NCBI GenBank assembly: GCA_035653615.1
Contig: DASRBN010000022.1
Location: 1 to 64,000 of the forward strand
Direction: 5' to 3'
DNA from: Ktedonobacteraceae bacterium
GTDB lineage: Bacteria > Chloroflexota > Ktedonobacteria > Ktedonobacterales > Ktedonobacteraceae
Length of the DNA stretch: 64,000 nt
In this document: positions 44,190-53,913 of the stretch, piece after piece
Position numbering within the stretch: the stretch's first letter is position 1
Layout of the letters: the number at the start of each line of letters is the position of its first letter
Translations under genes and position numbers: made by a program
The notes under the pieces: generated by a model
The model's input: the letters and a program-made list of their open reading frames with translations, nothing else
Told to the model about the DNA's origin: nothing
Database searches by the model: none

Positions 44190-44368
44190 TAACTCTCCCT
44201 GGCTACATGTATATTTGGTGACGATATGACACCAATTTTTCAATTATGCTGCTATCATCTCATGTTTAAAATGGCTTATTCCGCGTGAGCTTTATTGGCT
44301 GTTGCCTCAGAGCTTATTTTCGGTAAAGATTGCTTACATGAATCGATACTACCTTTGGAGGTTTAAAT

Positions 44369-44812
44369 ATGGCTGAAGAATGGAAACGTGCAGAATATCT
44401 CATTAGCACAGATAAAAACAAGCTCGATCTCTCAGTAGTGCATGATTTTTTGACGACTTCGTATTGGGCAGCAGGCATCCCTATGGAAATTGTGAAAAAA
44501 TCTGTTGAGCATTCACTTAATTTTGGCGTCTACTACGAGAGGCAGCAGGTAGGCTTTGCCCGTGTTATCACGGATTATGCCACGTTTGCCTACATCGGCG
44601 ATGTGTTTATCCTTGAGGAATTTCGCGGGCGCGGTTTGAGCAAGTGGTTATTGGAGGTCATCGCGAATCATCCTGAACTGCAAGGACTGCGCAGGTGGTT
44701 GCTGCTGACAAGGGATGCTCATGGATTGTATGAGAAAACCGGATTCGTCAGGCCAAAGACGCTGGAGCGCTACATGGAGAGGCATTTCCCGGATGTTTAT
44801 AAACCGAGATAA
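44369..44812 (+). CDS. GNAT-family N-acetyltransferase
   Basis: A 147-residue GNAT protein. VFILEEFRGRGLSKWLLEVI contains the acetyl-CoA-binding motif (RGRGLS), and LTRDAHGLYEKTGFVRP is the usual motif B (Tyr general acid). A GGAGG stands upstream with 10-base spacing. The substrate is unknown; antibiotic, amine or amino-acid acetylation are all possible. It is divergent from the toxin-antitoxin pair. Confidence 0.9.
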   Translation: MAEEWKRAEYLISTDKNKLDLSVVHDFLTTSYWAAGIPMEIVKKSVEHSLNFGVYYERQQVGFARVITDYATFAYIGDVFILEEFRGRGLSKWLLEVIANHPELQGLRRWLLLTRDAHGLYEKTGFVRPKTLERYMERHFPDVYKPR

Positions 44813-44895
44813 TTGCAATACCTTATGAGCAGTCTGCAAGGTAAAGGCGCAGGTTCCAGGACAATCTCAATGATGTCCTGGAACCTGTATTTCTT

Positions 44896-45333
44896 CTAAC
44901 CCGCGGGGATCATCACACGGCCCTGTCCTGTTGGGGGCATGTTGGGGCCGCTGCCAACCCAGCGTACTGCCGTGCCTATAGCGGTCACTTCCATCCATTC
45001 GCTGTTATGCAAAAACTCTATCTTGATATCGACACCGATCACTCCGTCTGCTCCAAGCTGGTCGGCCTCGAATTGCATGCGGCTCAATGCCAGCTCGCGT
45101 GCCTGGTACATCAGTTGTGAATACTCTTTCAGTTCGCCCTGGAAATTGCTCTTGACTCCGACTAACCAGTTGCGAATCGCTCCCATCGAGTAGATGCAGT
45201 TCCCGATGACCAATCCCATCGGTTGAAAGCCTTTATCAACCACGAGCCAGAACTCCTGGCCGGTCAGGTCGGAGGTAAAGGCTCGTCCTCGATAGCCCGG
45301 TCGAATATCCATCGCGTTACGCGGTTCACCCAT
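44896..45333 (-). CDS. YbjQ/UPF0145-like protein
   Basis: A 145-residue protein resembling the YbjQ (UPF0145) family: FQGELKEYSQLMYQARELAL, ADQLGADGVIGVDIKI and EVTAIGTAV are the recognisable stretches. These proteins form pentameric rings and are sometimes annotated as heavy-metal binding, but their function is uncertain. ATG 45333 (MGEPRNAMD) is preferred to the in-frame ATG 45405, which adds a poor leader. Confidence 0.75.
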   Translation of the reverse strand: MGEPRNAMDIRPGYRGRAFTSDLTGQEFWLVVDKGFQPMGLVIGNCIYSMGAIRNWLVGVKSNFQGELKEYSQLMYQARELALSRMQFEADQLGADGVIGVDIKIEFLHNSEWMEVTAIGTAVRWVGSGPNMPPTGQGRVMIPAG

Positions 45334-45618
45334 AGTACTCTGCCTCGCTTTCCTTTCATATAGCCAGATCGCATCGCATAAAACAATACCTGTGCTTGCT
45401 AGCATAGGGTATCAATTGTAAGGATGTCAACAGTCGCAGAGCAATTTCTGATATGGTGTAGGGGTTTGGAGGGCGCGGGCGCAATCGATCTCATGTATGA
45501 CTGTGTGTAAAGGGGTTGGAGGGCGGCCATAAAGGAATGCGGAGATGTGATATGATGAAGAGTCATAGGTGCAACGGCTGTAGCAGCACGTTCTTTACGA
45601 GGTGTAACACAGATGAGA

Positions 45619-45638
45619 GGTTCGGTTGATGCCGAACC
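45619..45638 (+). promoter_or_regulatory. Short hairpin before a lipoprotein gene
   Basis: GGTTCGG (45619-45625) and CCGAACC (45632-45638) pair perfectly around a six-base loop, three bases ahead of AAGGAG. It could affect ribosome access or message stability. Confidence 0.4.
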
Positions 45639-45655
45639 AAAAGGAGAAGGTTCCG

Positions 45656-46228
45656 ATGAACCCCCATCACCTGGTTAGAGGGATATTCTGGTTCCTCTGG
45701 CTGTGCTCAGTGGCCTTAGTCCTCGGTGGGTGCGCACACGCCTCGTCTTCGGCTGGCTTGACACCGACCGTGCCAGCGCCACGGGTATCGCCTTCGGCTC
45801 CGGCTCCCTGTCAAACCCAGCAACTCCGGCTCGCTTTTGACAAAAGCGCTGCCGCTATGAGCAACGATGGCGCGCAGTTTGTCCTGGCGAACCAGTCGAA
45901 GGAGGGTTGTACGCTCTCCGGCTATCCAGCGCTCCAGCTCCTCGATGCTCGACACCAGCCCATCCGAGCACAGGTTGTGCCATCCACGGAGGCCTATCTG
46001 TATATCACACATGTGCCCCATCGGTTTGTCCTTCAGGCAGGGAAGAAGGCGTATTTCGTGGTCGAGTGGGGTAACTTAGGCGACTGTGCATCTGCGCCGG
46101 CGTTTCTGCGCGTCACGCCGCCGGGCAATCAGACGCCTCTGCTGCTCGCTTTCCGGTTCTGTCCCTACAAGGATGACGTGGAAATCTCTCCACTAGAGCC
46201 GGATCAGGTTCTGGGTGTGTTTGCCTGA
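45656..46228 (+). CDS. DUF4232 lipoprotein
   Basis: A 190-residue lipoprotein. A signal peptide ends in a lipobox-like LVLGGC (lipidated Cys about 26), a Ser/Pro-rich linker follows, then a DUF4232-like beta-sandwich with CQTQQLRLAF, FVLANQSKEGCTLSGYPALQLLD and a second Cys pair. ATG 45656 has AAGGAGAAGG at 45641-45650. The function is unknown; related domains are extracellular in Actinobacteria and Chloroflexota. Confidence 0.8.
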   Translation: MNPHHLVRGIFWFLWLCSVALVLGGCAHASSSAGLTPTVPAPRVSPSAPAPCQTQQLRLAFDKSAAAMSNDGAQFVLANQSKEGCTLSGYPALQLLDARHQPIRAQVVPSTEAYLYITHVPHRFVLQAGKKAYFVVEWGNLGDCASAPAFLRVTPPGNQTPLLLAFRFCPYKDDVEISPLEPDQVLGVFA

Positions 46229-46421
46229 GCAGGTGGTTCTTTATCGTTTTTCTCTCAACTCTCTACTTCCAGGCTGCTTAGAAGGCCTGGGCGAGTGAGA
46301 GAGGAACCTCTTGATCCTTGTCTGGAGCAAACGGACTCCCAATTGGAACGAGCCACGGCAGTCGGAGATTCCAGGCCTTCTGTCCTTCTTTTCACTCTTC
46401 CAGGCATAGCCAGAGGGCTCT

Positions 46422-46637
46422 TCACGGGCGGGAAAGGCTCTGGCGGATTTCCGCCGCGTGCTCCTGGAAATGGGCGCGATAGGAGCGCAGGATGATCTCA
46501 ATGGTGCGATATTCCCCGTGGAACGGCCCTCCAGTCGCAAGCAGAGCTAGAAAGTCGCTTCTAGTCGCTTCCAGCTCTGCCCGCACACTGTCTTGCAGGG
46601 AAGCAGAGGGAGAGGAAAAGGATTGCGACTCTGACAT
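46422..46637 (-). CDS. Small helical protein (71 residues), function unknown
   Basis: ATG 46637 is preceded by GGAGGAG with five- to six-base spacing, one of the better ribosome binding sites in the window. The protein (SLQDSVRAELEATRSDFLAL, then LLATGGPFHGEYRTIEIILRS) is helical and charged and somewhat resembles a fragment of DinB-like four-helix proteins. It is much shorter than those, so it could be a truncated or separate small gene. Confidence 0.55.
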   Translation of the reverse strand: MSESQSFSSPSASLQDSVRAELEATRSDFLALLATGGPFHGEYRTIEIILRSYRAHFQEHAAEIRQSLSRP

Positions 46638-47023
46638 GTCTTCTCCTCCTCATCGTCTGTGTAGGATTGTCCCCTCTCTCACTCGTCCAGACAAGCGCAG
46701 TGGCGCGAAAGTCGCCGCGTATCAGGAGGGGTGAAAAGCGCTCTGGCTATGTCTATCACTCTTCCTTATGCTCTCCCTATTGTACCATTATCCCGTGAGT
46801 CTTGTTTGGACGCATTTAGTAAGGGCGTACCCTTGTGGTCGCCCTAAGCTTGAGGCAGAGGAGGCCCTGGGATTCTCGTCGTGATCGCTCCAAGGGTACC
46901 GCTGAGTACCGGATTTTGACAAGATTGGCGGAATGATATAAAGTACAAGTGTTTCAATTGAGAACAGGTATTTTATGACAGGCAAATGATCGTATACTAA
47001 CCGGAAACGGTAAAAGGAAATAT
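46638..47023. other. Intergenic region with a family-B repeat and a possible mutS promoter
   Basis: Bases 46820-46848 are a family-B repeat (GTAAGGGCGTACCCTTGTGG then TCGCCC). A TTGACA (46916-46921) and TATAAA (46937-46942) with only 15-base spacing could promote mutS. No gene is recognised. Confidence 0.5.
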
Positions 47024-49774
47024 ATGTCGACGCCGGCCCGCAAACAATATCTGGATATGAAAAGTAACTATCCCGATGCGATCCTGCTCTACCAGGTCGG
47101 GGACTTCTATGAGACATTCGACGAGGATGCCTATATCGCTTCGCGCGAACTGCAGATCGTGCTAACTTCCCGCTCATATGGCGACGAGAAGCGGGTGCCA
47201 CTGGCAGGCATACCGCTGCACGCGCTGGAGAATTATGTTGGGAAGCTGGTGCAGCGCGGCTACAAAGTGGCGATTTGCGACCAGGTGGGCGAGGTCGGCA
47301 AGGGCCATCAACCGGTTGAACGGGCCGTGACTCGTATTCTGACGGCAGGAACCTTATCCGAGCCAAATCTGTTGCCCATGCGACAGAACAATTACCTGGC
47401 GGCCATTGCTCATGGACGCTCGCAAACAGGGCTGGCCTCGGTTGATGTGAGTACGGGCGACTTTAGCGTGACATGGTTTGCACCTGATGAGTTACCGGCG
47501 GCCCTGGAAGCAGAATTGCAGCGCATTGCTCCAAGTGAATGTTTGATTGCGGAGGACAGCAATCCAGATGCCTGGCAGTTTCCATCTGAGACGATGACGA
47601 AGACACAGTGCCCGCAGTATTTCTTTGAGCTAGAGGCTGCGCGCGCAAGGTTGTGCCGGCTCTTTGGCGTACAATCGCTCGATTCCTGTGGCTGTTCCCA
47701 GGTTCCACAGGCTATCGCGGCTGCCGGAGCAATTGTGGCGTATCTCGAGAAGATGAATGGGAAACTGCTCTCACTTTTGACCGGGCTGCGTTCGTATCGC
47801 ACAGAAAACTATATGGTGCTGGATGCCCATACACAGCGCAATCTTGACCTTTTGCAGGGGGCGCGCAGCGGCTCCGTACAGGGCAGCCTGCTAGGTGTGC
47901 TGGACCATACCCTCACGCCTATGGGAGCAAGACAGCTGCGAAGAGTAATTACCCAACCATTGCTCGACCTGAACCAGCTTGAGGCAAGGTTAGAGAGCGT
48001 GGAAGAATTGTATGAAAGTCCGGCCATGCGCAGCCGCTTCACCATATGCTTACAAAAGTTGGGCGACCTGGAACGTATCGCGGGGCGAGTGCGGCAGGGA
48101 ACAGCTGTACCGCGTGAAATGCTCGCCTTGCGCGACTACTTGCTCGTCATCCCACAATTGTATGAAATGCTGCGTGGCTGCGATTCGCCCTTGCTCCTGG
48201 AACTGGCCGCTGAGCTTGATGCAAATGCATGTCCGCAGGTAAGCGAATTGATCAATCGTGCCCTGACACGTGCCGGTGAGGAGGATGAACGGGAAGAAGA
48301 CGGTCGCCTGATACGTGCCGGATTCAATGCCGAACTTGATGAGCTAATCGCCTCGATTCGCGACTCGCGGCGCTGGATTTTGTCGCTGGAGGGGCGCGAA
48401 CGGGCGCGCACCGGCATTCAAAAGCATCTCAAAGTAGGCTTCAATAAGGTCTTTGGCTATTATATCGAGGTCAGCAATGGAAAATTGGGCATGGTTCCTT
48501 CTGATTATATGCGCAAGCAGACGCTGGTCAATGCCGAGCGCTTTATCACGCCTGAGCTGAAGGAACACGAAGCGCGTATTCTGAGCGCGGAAGAGCGGAT
48601 CGAAGAGATGGAGCGTAGTATCTATGCCGACCTGTTGCGCCAGCTGGGTGTCTACTATCCTCAACTGATGGCAATTGCCACTGCCGTTGCCCAGGTGGAT
48701 GTGCTCTTGAGCTTTGCGGAGGTCGCGGCGCGCCAGGGTTACGTGCGTCCGAAGGTGGAACAGGGAAGCAATATAGAAATCACCGGAGGGCGGCATCCGG
48801 TGGTTGAGTTCGCGCTCGATGGCGATGTTTTCATTCCCAACGATGCCTTGCTCGACGCGGAAAATGGGGCTCGTATCCTGCTTTTGACCGGCCCGAATAT
48901 GGCAGGAAAATCGACGTATCTGAGGCAGGTAGCGCTCATCACGCTCTTAGCGCAGATTGGTAGCTTTGTACCTGCACGCAGCGCGCGTATTGGGCTGGTT
49001 GATCGCATTTTTACGCGTGTTGGCGCGGAGGATGATATTGCGTCGGGCAAGAGTACTTTCATGGTTGAAATGGAGGAGACGGCCACCATCCTGCATCACG
49101 CCACGCGGCACAGCCTGATTATCCTCGATGAAATCGGTAGGGGAACGAGTACATATGATGGGCTGGCGATTGCGCGCGCGGTCGTCGAACACCTGCACAA
49201 TGTGACGGGGGCGCGCACGCTCTTCGCCACCCATTATCATGAACTGGCGCAAATGGCGGCGGAGTTGCCCCACCTGCGCGTCTATACCATGGCAATTAGC
49301 GAAGATGAGCAGGGAGAAGTTGTCTTTCTCCATCGCGTGACGCCGGGGAGCCTTGGACGTAGCTACGGCGTTCACGTGGCAAAGCTGGCCGGCATGCCCC
49401 TGAGCATCGTGCGCCGCGCCGAAGAAGTTCTGAAAGGCCTGGAGTCCGGTAAAGAGGCGGCTGCGCCCGCGATAGTTACAGGAAATGGGTACATGAGGGC
49501 ATCAAATGGGAATGGGTTATTGAAGGTTGCTGATGGAAGCGGTCACTATGCAATCATACATGACCACGGAGCAGAAAATGCTGCGTCCCAATTCATCGCT
49601 CCCACGAAAGAATACCGGTGGCAGAGCGAAGAGGCTCGCCTGGCTGCGCAGAGAATAGAGCAGGCCAGTGAAGCTCTGCCTGATCTTGATAGCGTTGATG
49701 TTTGTGCCATTACGCCGCTCGACGCCCTCAATCTGATTTTCGCCTTGCAGAAGAAGAGAAGATCGTTCAAGTAA
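47024..49774 (+). CDS. mutS: DNA mismatch repair protein MutS
   Basis: A 916-residue MutS. The mismatch-reading Phe28-Tyr29-Glu30 (GDFYETF) is intact, the connector and lever domains follow, and the ATPase has Walker A GPNMAGKST (about 623), DEIGRGTSTYDG (about 701) and the THYHELAQ motif. It recognises base mismatches and recruits MutL, whose gene starts 15 bases downstream. A Gly/Asn-rich insert near 825-850 precedes the C-terminal dimerisation tail. AAAGGAAATAT precedes the ATG. Confidence 0.97.
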   Translation: MSTPARKQYLDMKSNYPDAILLYQVGDFYETFDEDAYIASRELQIVLTSRSYGDEKRVPLAGIPLHALENYVGKLVQRGYKVAICDQVGEVGKGHQPVERAVTRILTAGTLSEPNLLPMRQNNYLAAIAHGRSQTGLASVDVSTGDFSVTWFAPDELPAALEAELQRIAPSECLIAEDSNPDAWQFPSETMTKTQCPQYFFELEAARARLCRLFGVQSLDSCGCSQVPQAIAAAGAIVAYLEKMNGKLLSLLTGLRSYRTENYMVLDAHTQRNLDLLQGARSGSVQGSLLGVLDHTLTPMGARQLRRVITQPLLDLNQLEARLESVEELYESPAMRSRFTICLQKLGDLERIAGRVRQGTAVPREMLALRDYLLVIPQLYEMLRGCDSPLLLELAAELDANACPQVSELINRALTRAGEEDEREEDGRLIRAGFNAELDELIASIRDSRRWILSLEGRERARTGIQKHLKVGFNKVFGYYIEVSNGKLGMVPSDYMRKQTLVNAERFITPELKEHEARILSAEERIEEMERSIYADLLRQLGVYYPQLMAIATAVAQVDVLLSFAEVAARQGYVRPKVEQGSNIEITGGRHPVVEFALDGDVFIPNDALLDAENGARILLLTGPNMAGKSTYLRQVALITLLAQIGSFVPARSARIGLVDRIFTRVGAEDDIASGKSTFMVEMEETATILHHATRHSLIILDEIGRGTSTYDGLAIARAVVEHLHNVTGARTLFATHYHELAQMAAELPHLRVYTMAISEDEQGEVVFLHRVTPGSLGRSYGVHVAKLAGMPLSIVRRAEEVLKGLESGKEAAAPAIVTGNGYMRASNGNGLLKVADGSGHYAIIHDHGAENAASQFIAPTKEYRWQSEEARLAAQRIEQASEALPDLDSVDVCAITPLDALNLIFALQKKRRSFK

Positions 49775-49788
49775 GAAAGCATACCCGA

Positions 49789-51567
49789 ATGTCTATAACC
49801 TACTCATCACGCGCACCTATTCTGCCCTTGCCCCAGGATGTTGCCGAACGTATAGCGGCGGGCGAAGTGATCGAGCGGCCTGTATCGGTGGTGAAGGAAC
49901 TGGTAGAGAATGCTCTGGACGCCGGAGCAAGCGAGGTTCGCGTAGAAATACGTGGCGGTGGCTTGCGGCTGATCCGGGTGACCGACGATGGCTATGGCAT
50001 TCCTGAAGATGAGTTGGACCGAGCCTGCGCGCGTCATAGCACAAGTAAAATCAATCGCGTCGAAGACCTGGAACGCCTGCATACGCTGGGTTTTCGAGGC
50101 GAAGCGCTGGCGAGTATTGCCGCCGTCTCAGAATTGACACTGCTGAGCCGCGCCATCGAAACCGAGACAATGGGCGAGGAACACCCGGCGATATTTGTTA
50201 CCTGGCGCGGGGGTGAAGTGACGCAGCGCGGGCGGAAAGCGCGTCTGCATGGCACGACAGTAACTGTGCGCGACCTGTTCTATAATGTGCCTGCTCGTTT
50301 GAAGTTTATGCGCGGCGCTCGTACCGAGGCCGGGCATATCGAGCAATTGTTGCGCCGTTACGCGGTGGGTTATCCAGGTGTGCGCTTTCACCTAACCCTT
50401 GAAGAACATGTGGCCCTGCAGACGGGCGGTTCTGGAAATCTCGCTACCACACTCGCGGAACTCTACCATCTTCCCCTTGCTGAAATGCTCAATCCAATAG
50501 CGGTCAATGCCGCTGAAGATTCTGCTCATGCGTTTGCTTTGCATGGCTACATTGGGAATCGCGCGCTGGCCCAGAATAATCGCCAGCATGTAACGCTGTT
50601 CGTCAATGGGCGCTGGGTGCAGTCCCGGCCATTGCAGGAAGCGCTCGAGGCGGGTTATCGCGGGTTGCTGCCAAAGGGCAAACACCCGTTGCTGGTGCTG
50701 CATGTCGATCTCCCGGCTGGGGATGTGGATGCCAATGTGCATCCTGCCAAGACAGAGGTAAAGCTGCTGCACGAGGCCGAGGTGATCGAGGCAGTGACGA
50801 AGGCGATACAGGGGGTGTTAGAACGAAGCCCTGCCTTACCGGAAGAGGCGCAGTTTCCCGGCCCTCAACTGGTTTATCAGCGTCGTTTACCTGGTGTGAG
50901 GCGACGAGGACTGCATGTTTCCGAATCGGCGGAGCATTACTCGGTCGAAAAGTCTGACCCGGGTGCAGCTGAGGTGCTGGCCACACTGCGTCCTCTGGCC
51001 CAGTTGCAGCAGGCGGTTATCCTGGCCGAGGCGCCGGATGGCAGTCTGTACCTGATTGACCAGCACCGGGCGCATGAGCGGGTCATTTACGAACACCTGC
51101 GCCGCACCTACGCCGGGGTAGGCTCGCAAGAAAATCAAGGCGAGGAATGGACCGGATCGCACCTGCTGTTGGAGCCGGTCATTGTTGAATTGAAGCGCCA
51201 CGAAGCTGAGTTATTCGAAATGCGCTTGCCATTGTTACGTGGCCTGGGGTTGGAATGCGAGCGTTTCGGCGGACGTAGCTTCCTGATTCGTTCGGTGCCG
51301 GGTGGTGTAGGGCAGGAGCAACTGGCGGGACATTTGTCGGAACTGGCGCGAATTGCCGCTGAGGATAGCGATGAGTGGGAGAACCACCTGCTTATAGGCC
51401 TGGCCTGCCGTTCGGCGCTGCGACGCGGGCGAACACTGGGCCTCGACGAGCAACGTTCGCTGATAAACGCATTGGCGAATGCCACCGCTCCGGCGGTTTG
51501 CCCCCATGGAAGCCCCATACTGCTGCATTATAGCCGGACATTTTTAATCGATAAGTTCGATTGGTAG
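49789..51567 (+). CDS. mutL: DNA mismatch repair protein MutL
   Basis: A 592-residue MutL. The N-terminal GHKL ATPase has ENALDAGAS, DDGYGIP and STSKI…HTLGFRGEALASI. The C-terminal dimer domain holds DQHRAHERVIYE (about 424), matching the endonuclease motif DQHAxxExxxxE except Arg for the first Ala, plus ACRSALRRG and CPHGSP metal-site motifs. It therefore probably nicks DNA itself, as in bacteria without MutH. ATG 49789 is chosen; an earlier frame inside mutS is unlikely. Confidence 0.96.
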   Translation: MSITYSSRAPILPLPQDVAERIAAGEVIERPVSVVKELVENALDAGASEVRVEIRGGGLRLIRVTDDGYGIPEDELDRACARHSTSKINRVEDLERLHTLGFRGEALASIAAVSELTLLSRAIETETMGEEHPAIFVTWRGGEVTQRGRKARLHGTTVTVRDLFYNVPARLKFMRGARTEAGHIEQLLRRYAVGYPGVRFHLTLEEHVALQTGGSGNLATTLAELYHLPLAEMLNPIAVNAAEDSAHAFALHGYIGNRALAQNNRQHVTLFVNGRWVQSRPLQEALEAGYRGLLPKGKHPLLVLHVDLPAGDVDANVHPAKTEVKLLHEAEVIEAVTKAIQGVLERSPALPEEAQFPGPQLVYQRRLPGVRRRGLHVSESAEHYSVEKSDPGAAEVLATLRPLAQLQQAVILAEAPDGSLYLIDQHRAHERVIYEHLRRTYAGVGSQENQGEEWTGSHLLLEPVIVELKRHEAELFEMRLPLLRGLGLECERFGGRSFLIRSVPGGVGQEQLAGHLSELARIAAEDSDEWENHLLIGLACRSALRRGRTLGLDEQRSLINALANATAPAVCPHGSPILLHYSRTFLIDKFDW

Positions 51568-51596
51568 ATGGCCCTGCTATGGCTTCTCTCAAAAAA

Positions 51597-52199
51597 TCAG
51601 CTTCCCTGTTTCAATGCATCTGCCTGTGATGGCTGCTGGTCTGATGAGTGAGTCGCGCTTTCTTCGTCCAGAGTTCTTAGCGGACTGAGCCAGCTTAATA
51701 AGCCAAATCTACGCGCGCCCAGCAGTTCCCAGGCACGAAAGAGACCAAGGGCATATACAATCAACATCAACTCCGTGAGTGCGATCAGACTTCCAACATC
51801 TCGGGGCTGCTTGATAAGGTTCACACCGAAGTAAAATTCGTATCCGTAGACAATGAAGCTGCCTGCAAGCAGCAGCATATTGCGCAGCACATTCTGCCAG
51901 CGCCTGCGGTGCCGTAACAAGTTCCATCCCATGCTGAGGCTGCCACTTACACCCATAAGGCTCATTATCACCGTCACCCACCCCAGGTTTGAAAAGGGGA
52001 TTAATGCTCCCAGGGAGATAAAGAATGCGTTCAGCAAGGAGGCAAAAGCGTTCGTAGCAACGGCCTGCCGCTCCAGAGGCGCCCCAACCATAACCGTATG
52101 TTCTGGCGCAATAGAAATCGCGACGAAAAGTAGTCCGACCAGGGCGGCGCCGGCGCTGGCACTGGCAACAAAAAAGTTCGCAAATGCTGGCAGGACCAT
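51597..52199 (-). CDS. Integral membrane protein of unknown function
   Basis: A 200-residue protein with about five hydrophobic segments (near 8-30, 50-70, 74-92, 105-125 and 135-155) and a hydrophilic C-terminus (SATHSSDQQPSQAD). No signature motif is recognised. It lies 23 bases downstream of the quinone reductase gene on the same strand and may be cotranscribed with it. Confidence 0.65.
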   Translation of the reverse strand: MVLPAFANFFVASASAGAALVGLLFVAISIAPEHTVMVGAPLERQAVATNAFASLLNAFFISLGALIPFSNLGWVTVIMSLMGVSGSLSMGWNLLRHRRRWQNVLRNMLLLAGSFIVYGYEFYFGVNLIKQPRDVGSLIALTELMLIVYALGLFRAWELLGARRFGLLSWLSPLRTLDEESATHSSDQQPSQADALKQGS

Positions 52200-52222
52200 G
52201 CTAAAGAGTCTCCTTCTACGCT

Positions 52223-53224
52223 CTATGCTTCATCACTCAGCTGGACTACCGTGCGTCCACGTACTTCGCCTTTCAGCAGCGAGGCGGTGACCTGTGGCAG
52301 CTCGTCCAACGTTACTTCATTGATCATACTATGGAGCGCGGCAGGTTTAAGATCGGTTGCCATGCGCTGCCAGAGTTTGCGGCGCTCATCCATCGGGCAA
52401 AAGACCGAATCGATGCCTAGCAGGTTGACGCCGCGCAGGATGAAAGGGAAGACGGTAGTATGCAGGTCTGTGCCACCGGTCAGACCGCAAGCTGCGACCG
52501 AGCCGCCGTATTTTGTCGTGCGGATAAGATAGGCCAGGGTGCTGCCGCCAACAGAATCGATGCTGCCTGCCCATAGTTCTTTCTCAAGCGGACGGTTGCT
52601 CTCAGCTGAGACTTCTTCACGACTGAGGATATTACTTGCCCCCAGTTCCTTGAGGTAGGCATGCTCTGACGTTTTACCTGTGCTGGCGATGGCTGTATAC
52701 CCTCGCTTCGCCAGCATGCCGACGGCCATACTGCCGACTCCGCCTGTCGCGCCTGTTACCAGAACAGGGCCTTGTTCTGGTTTGAGTCCCATTTTTTCCA
52801 GTTTGTCGAGTGCCAGAGCCGCCTCGAAGCCGGCAGTGCCGAAAGTCATGGCATCTTTGAGCGTCAGGCCTTCTGGCAGTGGTACGATCCAATCGGCTTT
52901 GACGCGCGCATATTCGCTGAAGCCGCCATAGTGGGAGACGCCCAGGTCGTAGCCTGTGACGATCACCTTGTCGCCCTCAGAAAAGCGGGCATCGCTTGAT
53001 GCGACGACGATTCCTGACAGATCGATGCCCGGCACAAACGGATAGCTGCGCACAATCCTTCCTTCTGGAATGCAGGCCAGGGCATCTTTATAGTTCACGC
53101 TTGAGTAAGCAATACGAATCAGTACTTCGCCGGCTGGCAGGTCATTCTGCGATAACTGCTGCACCTGGGCAGTAAAACTATCGCCGGTTTTATTGACGAC
53201 GAATGCACGAAATGATGTGGACAT
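52223..53224 (-). CDS. YhdH/YhfP-family quinone oxidoreductase (acrylyl-CoA reductase-like)
   Basis: A 333-residue zinc-independent MDR enzyme. NYKDALA, FVPGIDLSGIVV, the NADPH-binding TGATGGVGSMAVGMLAKRGY and LGASNILSRE are characteristic of the YhdH/YhfP group, some of which reduce acrylyl-CoA or quinones. A GAGAAGATAT precedes the ATG. Confidence 0.9.
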   Translation of the reverse strand: MSTSFRAFVVNKTGDSFTAQVQQLSQNDLPAGEVLIRIAYSSVNYKDALACIPEGRIVRSYPFVPGIDLSGIVVASSDARFSEGDKVIVTGYDLGVSHYGGFSEYARVKADWIVPLPEGLTLKDAMTFGTAGFEAALALDKLEKMGLKPEQGPVLVTGATGGVGSMAVGMLAKRGYTAIASTGKTSEHAYLKELGASNILSREEVSAESNRPLEKELWAGSIDSVGGSTLAYLIRTTKYGGSVAACGLTGGTDLHTTVFPFILRGVNLLGIDSVFCPMDERRKLWQRMATDLKPAALHSMINEVTLDELPQVTASLLKGEVRGRTVVQLSDEA

Positions 53225-53288
53225 ATATCTTCTCGCTTTCTGCGTATGATGTGATCGGAGTTTTGATAAAGATGGTCATAGATCGAGC

Positions 53289-53813
53289 CTACTTGACCAC
53301 AGAGACAGGTAGCCTCATGCCTGCCAGATAATGCCCGCGCATCTGGCAGGCCATCTCATAACGGCCCATGGTCGAAGGCGCGAATGTGTAGTTGATAGCG
53401 TCGACTGTTCCCGGATAGATAAGGTCAATCCCGATAAGCATGTCGTTATACTGCGTATAGATATTCTCCGGAGTGCCGTTGGGCTTGTCGGGTATGAAGG
53501 TGAAAGCATGATAGTTATTGCTGCCATTGGTAATAATGAAGTGGTAATGGACACCAACATGAAAAACGGTCACCGAGGAAATAATCTTGTAGTCAATCAG
53601 CAAGACGTGTACAGTTACCGAGCCTGGCAAGGGAGCCTGGTTATAAACTTGCTGGGTAGGAAAGGGATCGCTGACCTGGGTAGAGGTTGCTGCCGTTTGC
53701 GTAGATGAACCGGGACTGGACGAACTATGCGCGGCAATGGATATGCCCGCGAAGATGACGATGAGCAGAGAAAGCACCAGTAATGATATTTTCCCTATGA
53801 TCCGCTTGTTCAT
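53289..53813 (-). CDS. Membrane-anchored cupredoxin-like copper protein
   Basis: A 174-residue protein with an N-terminal membrane anchor, a Ser/Thr-rich spacer, and a cupredoxin domain. Candidate copper ligands are His in NNYHAFTF and the C-x4-H-x4-M set in ACQMRGHYLAGM, the arrangement of blue-copper sites. ATG 53813 has a GGAG ten bases upstream; 53849 would add twelve residues. It may shuttle electrons outside the membrane, and resembles COX-II or plastocyanin-like carriers, but no oxidase genes are adjacent. Confidence 0.8.
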   Translation of the reverse strand: MNKRIIGKISLLVLSLLIVIFAGISIAAHSSSSPGSSTQTAATSTQVSDPFPTQQVYNQAPLPGSVTVHVLLIDYKIISSVTVFHVGVHYHFIITNGSNNYHAFTFIPDKPNGTPENIYTQYNDMLIGIDLIYPGTVDAINYTFAPSTMGRYEMACQMRGHYLAGMRLPVSVVK

Positions 53814-53913
53814 GGATATCCAACTCCATTTCTTCACCGGTTTACTCATCTACCTGACTGAATGCTAATCTGGATGCATTATAGTTAATTATGATTGTTT
53901 GCGTCAATATCTT

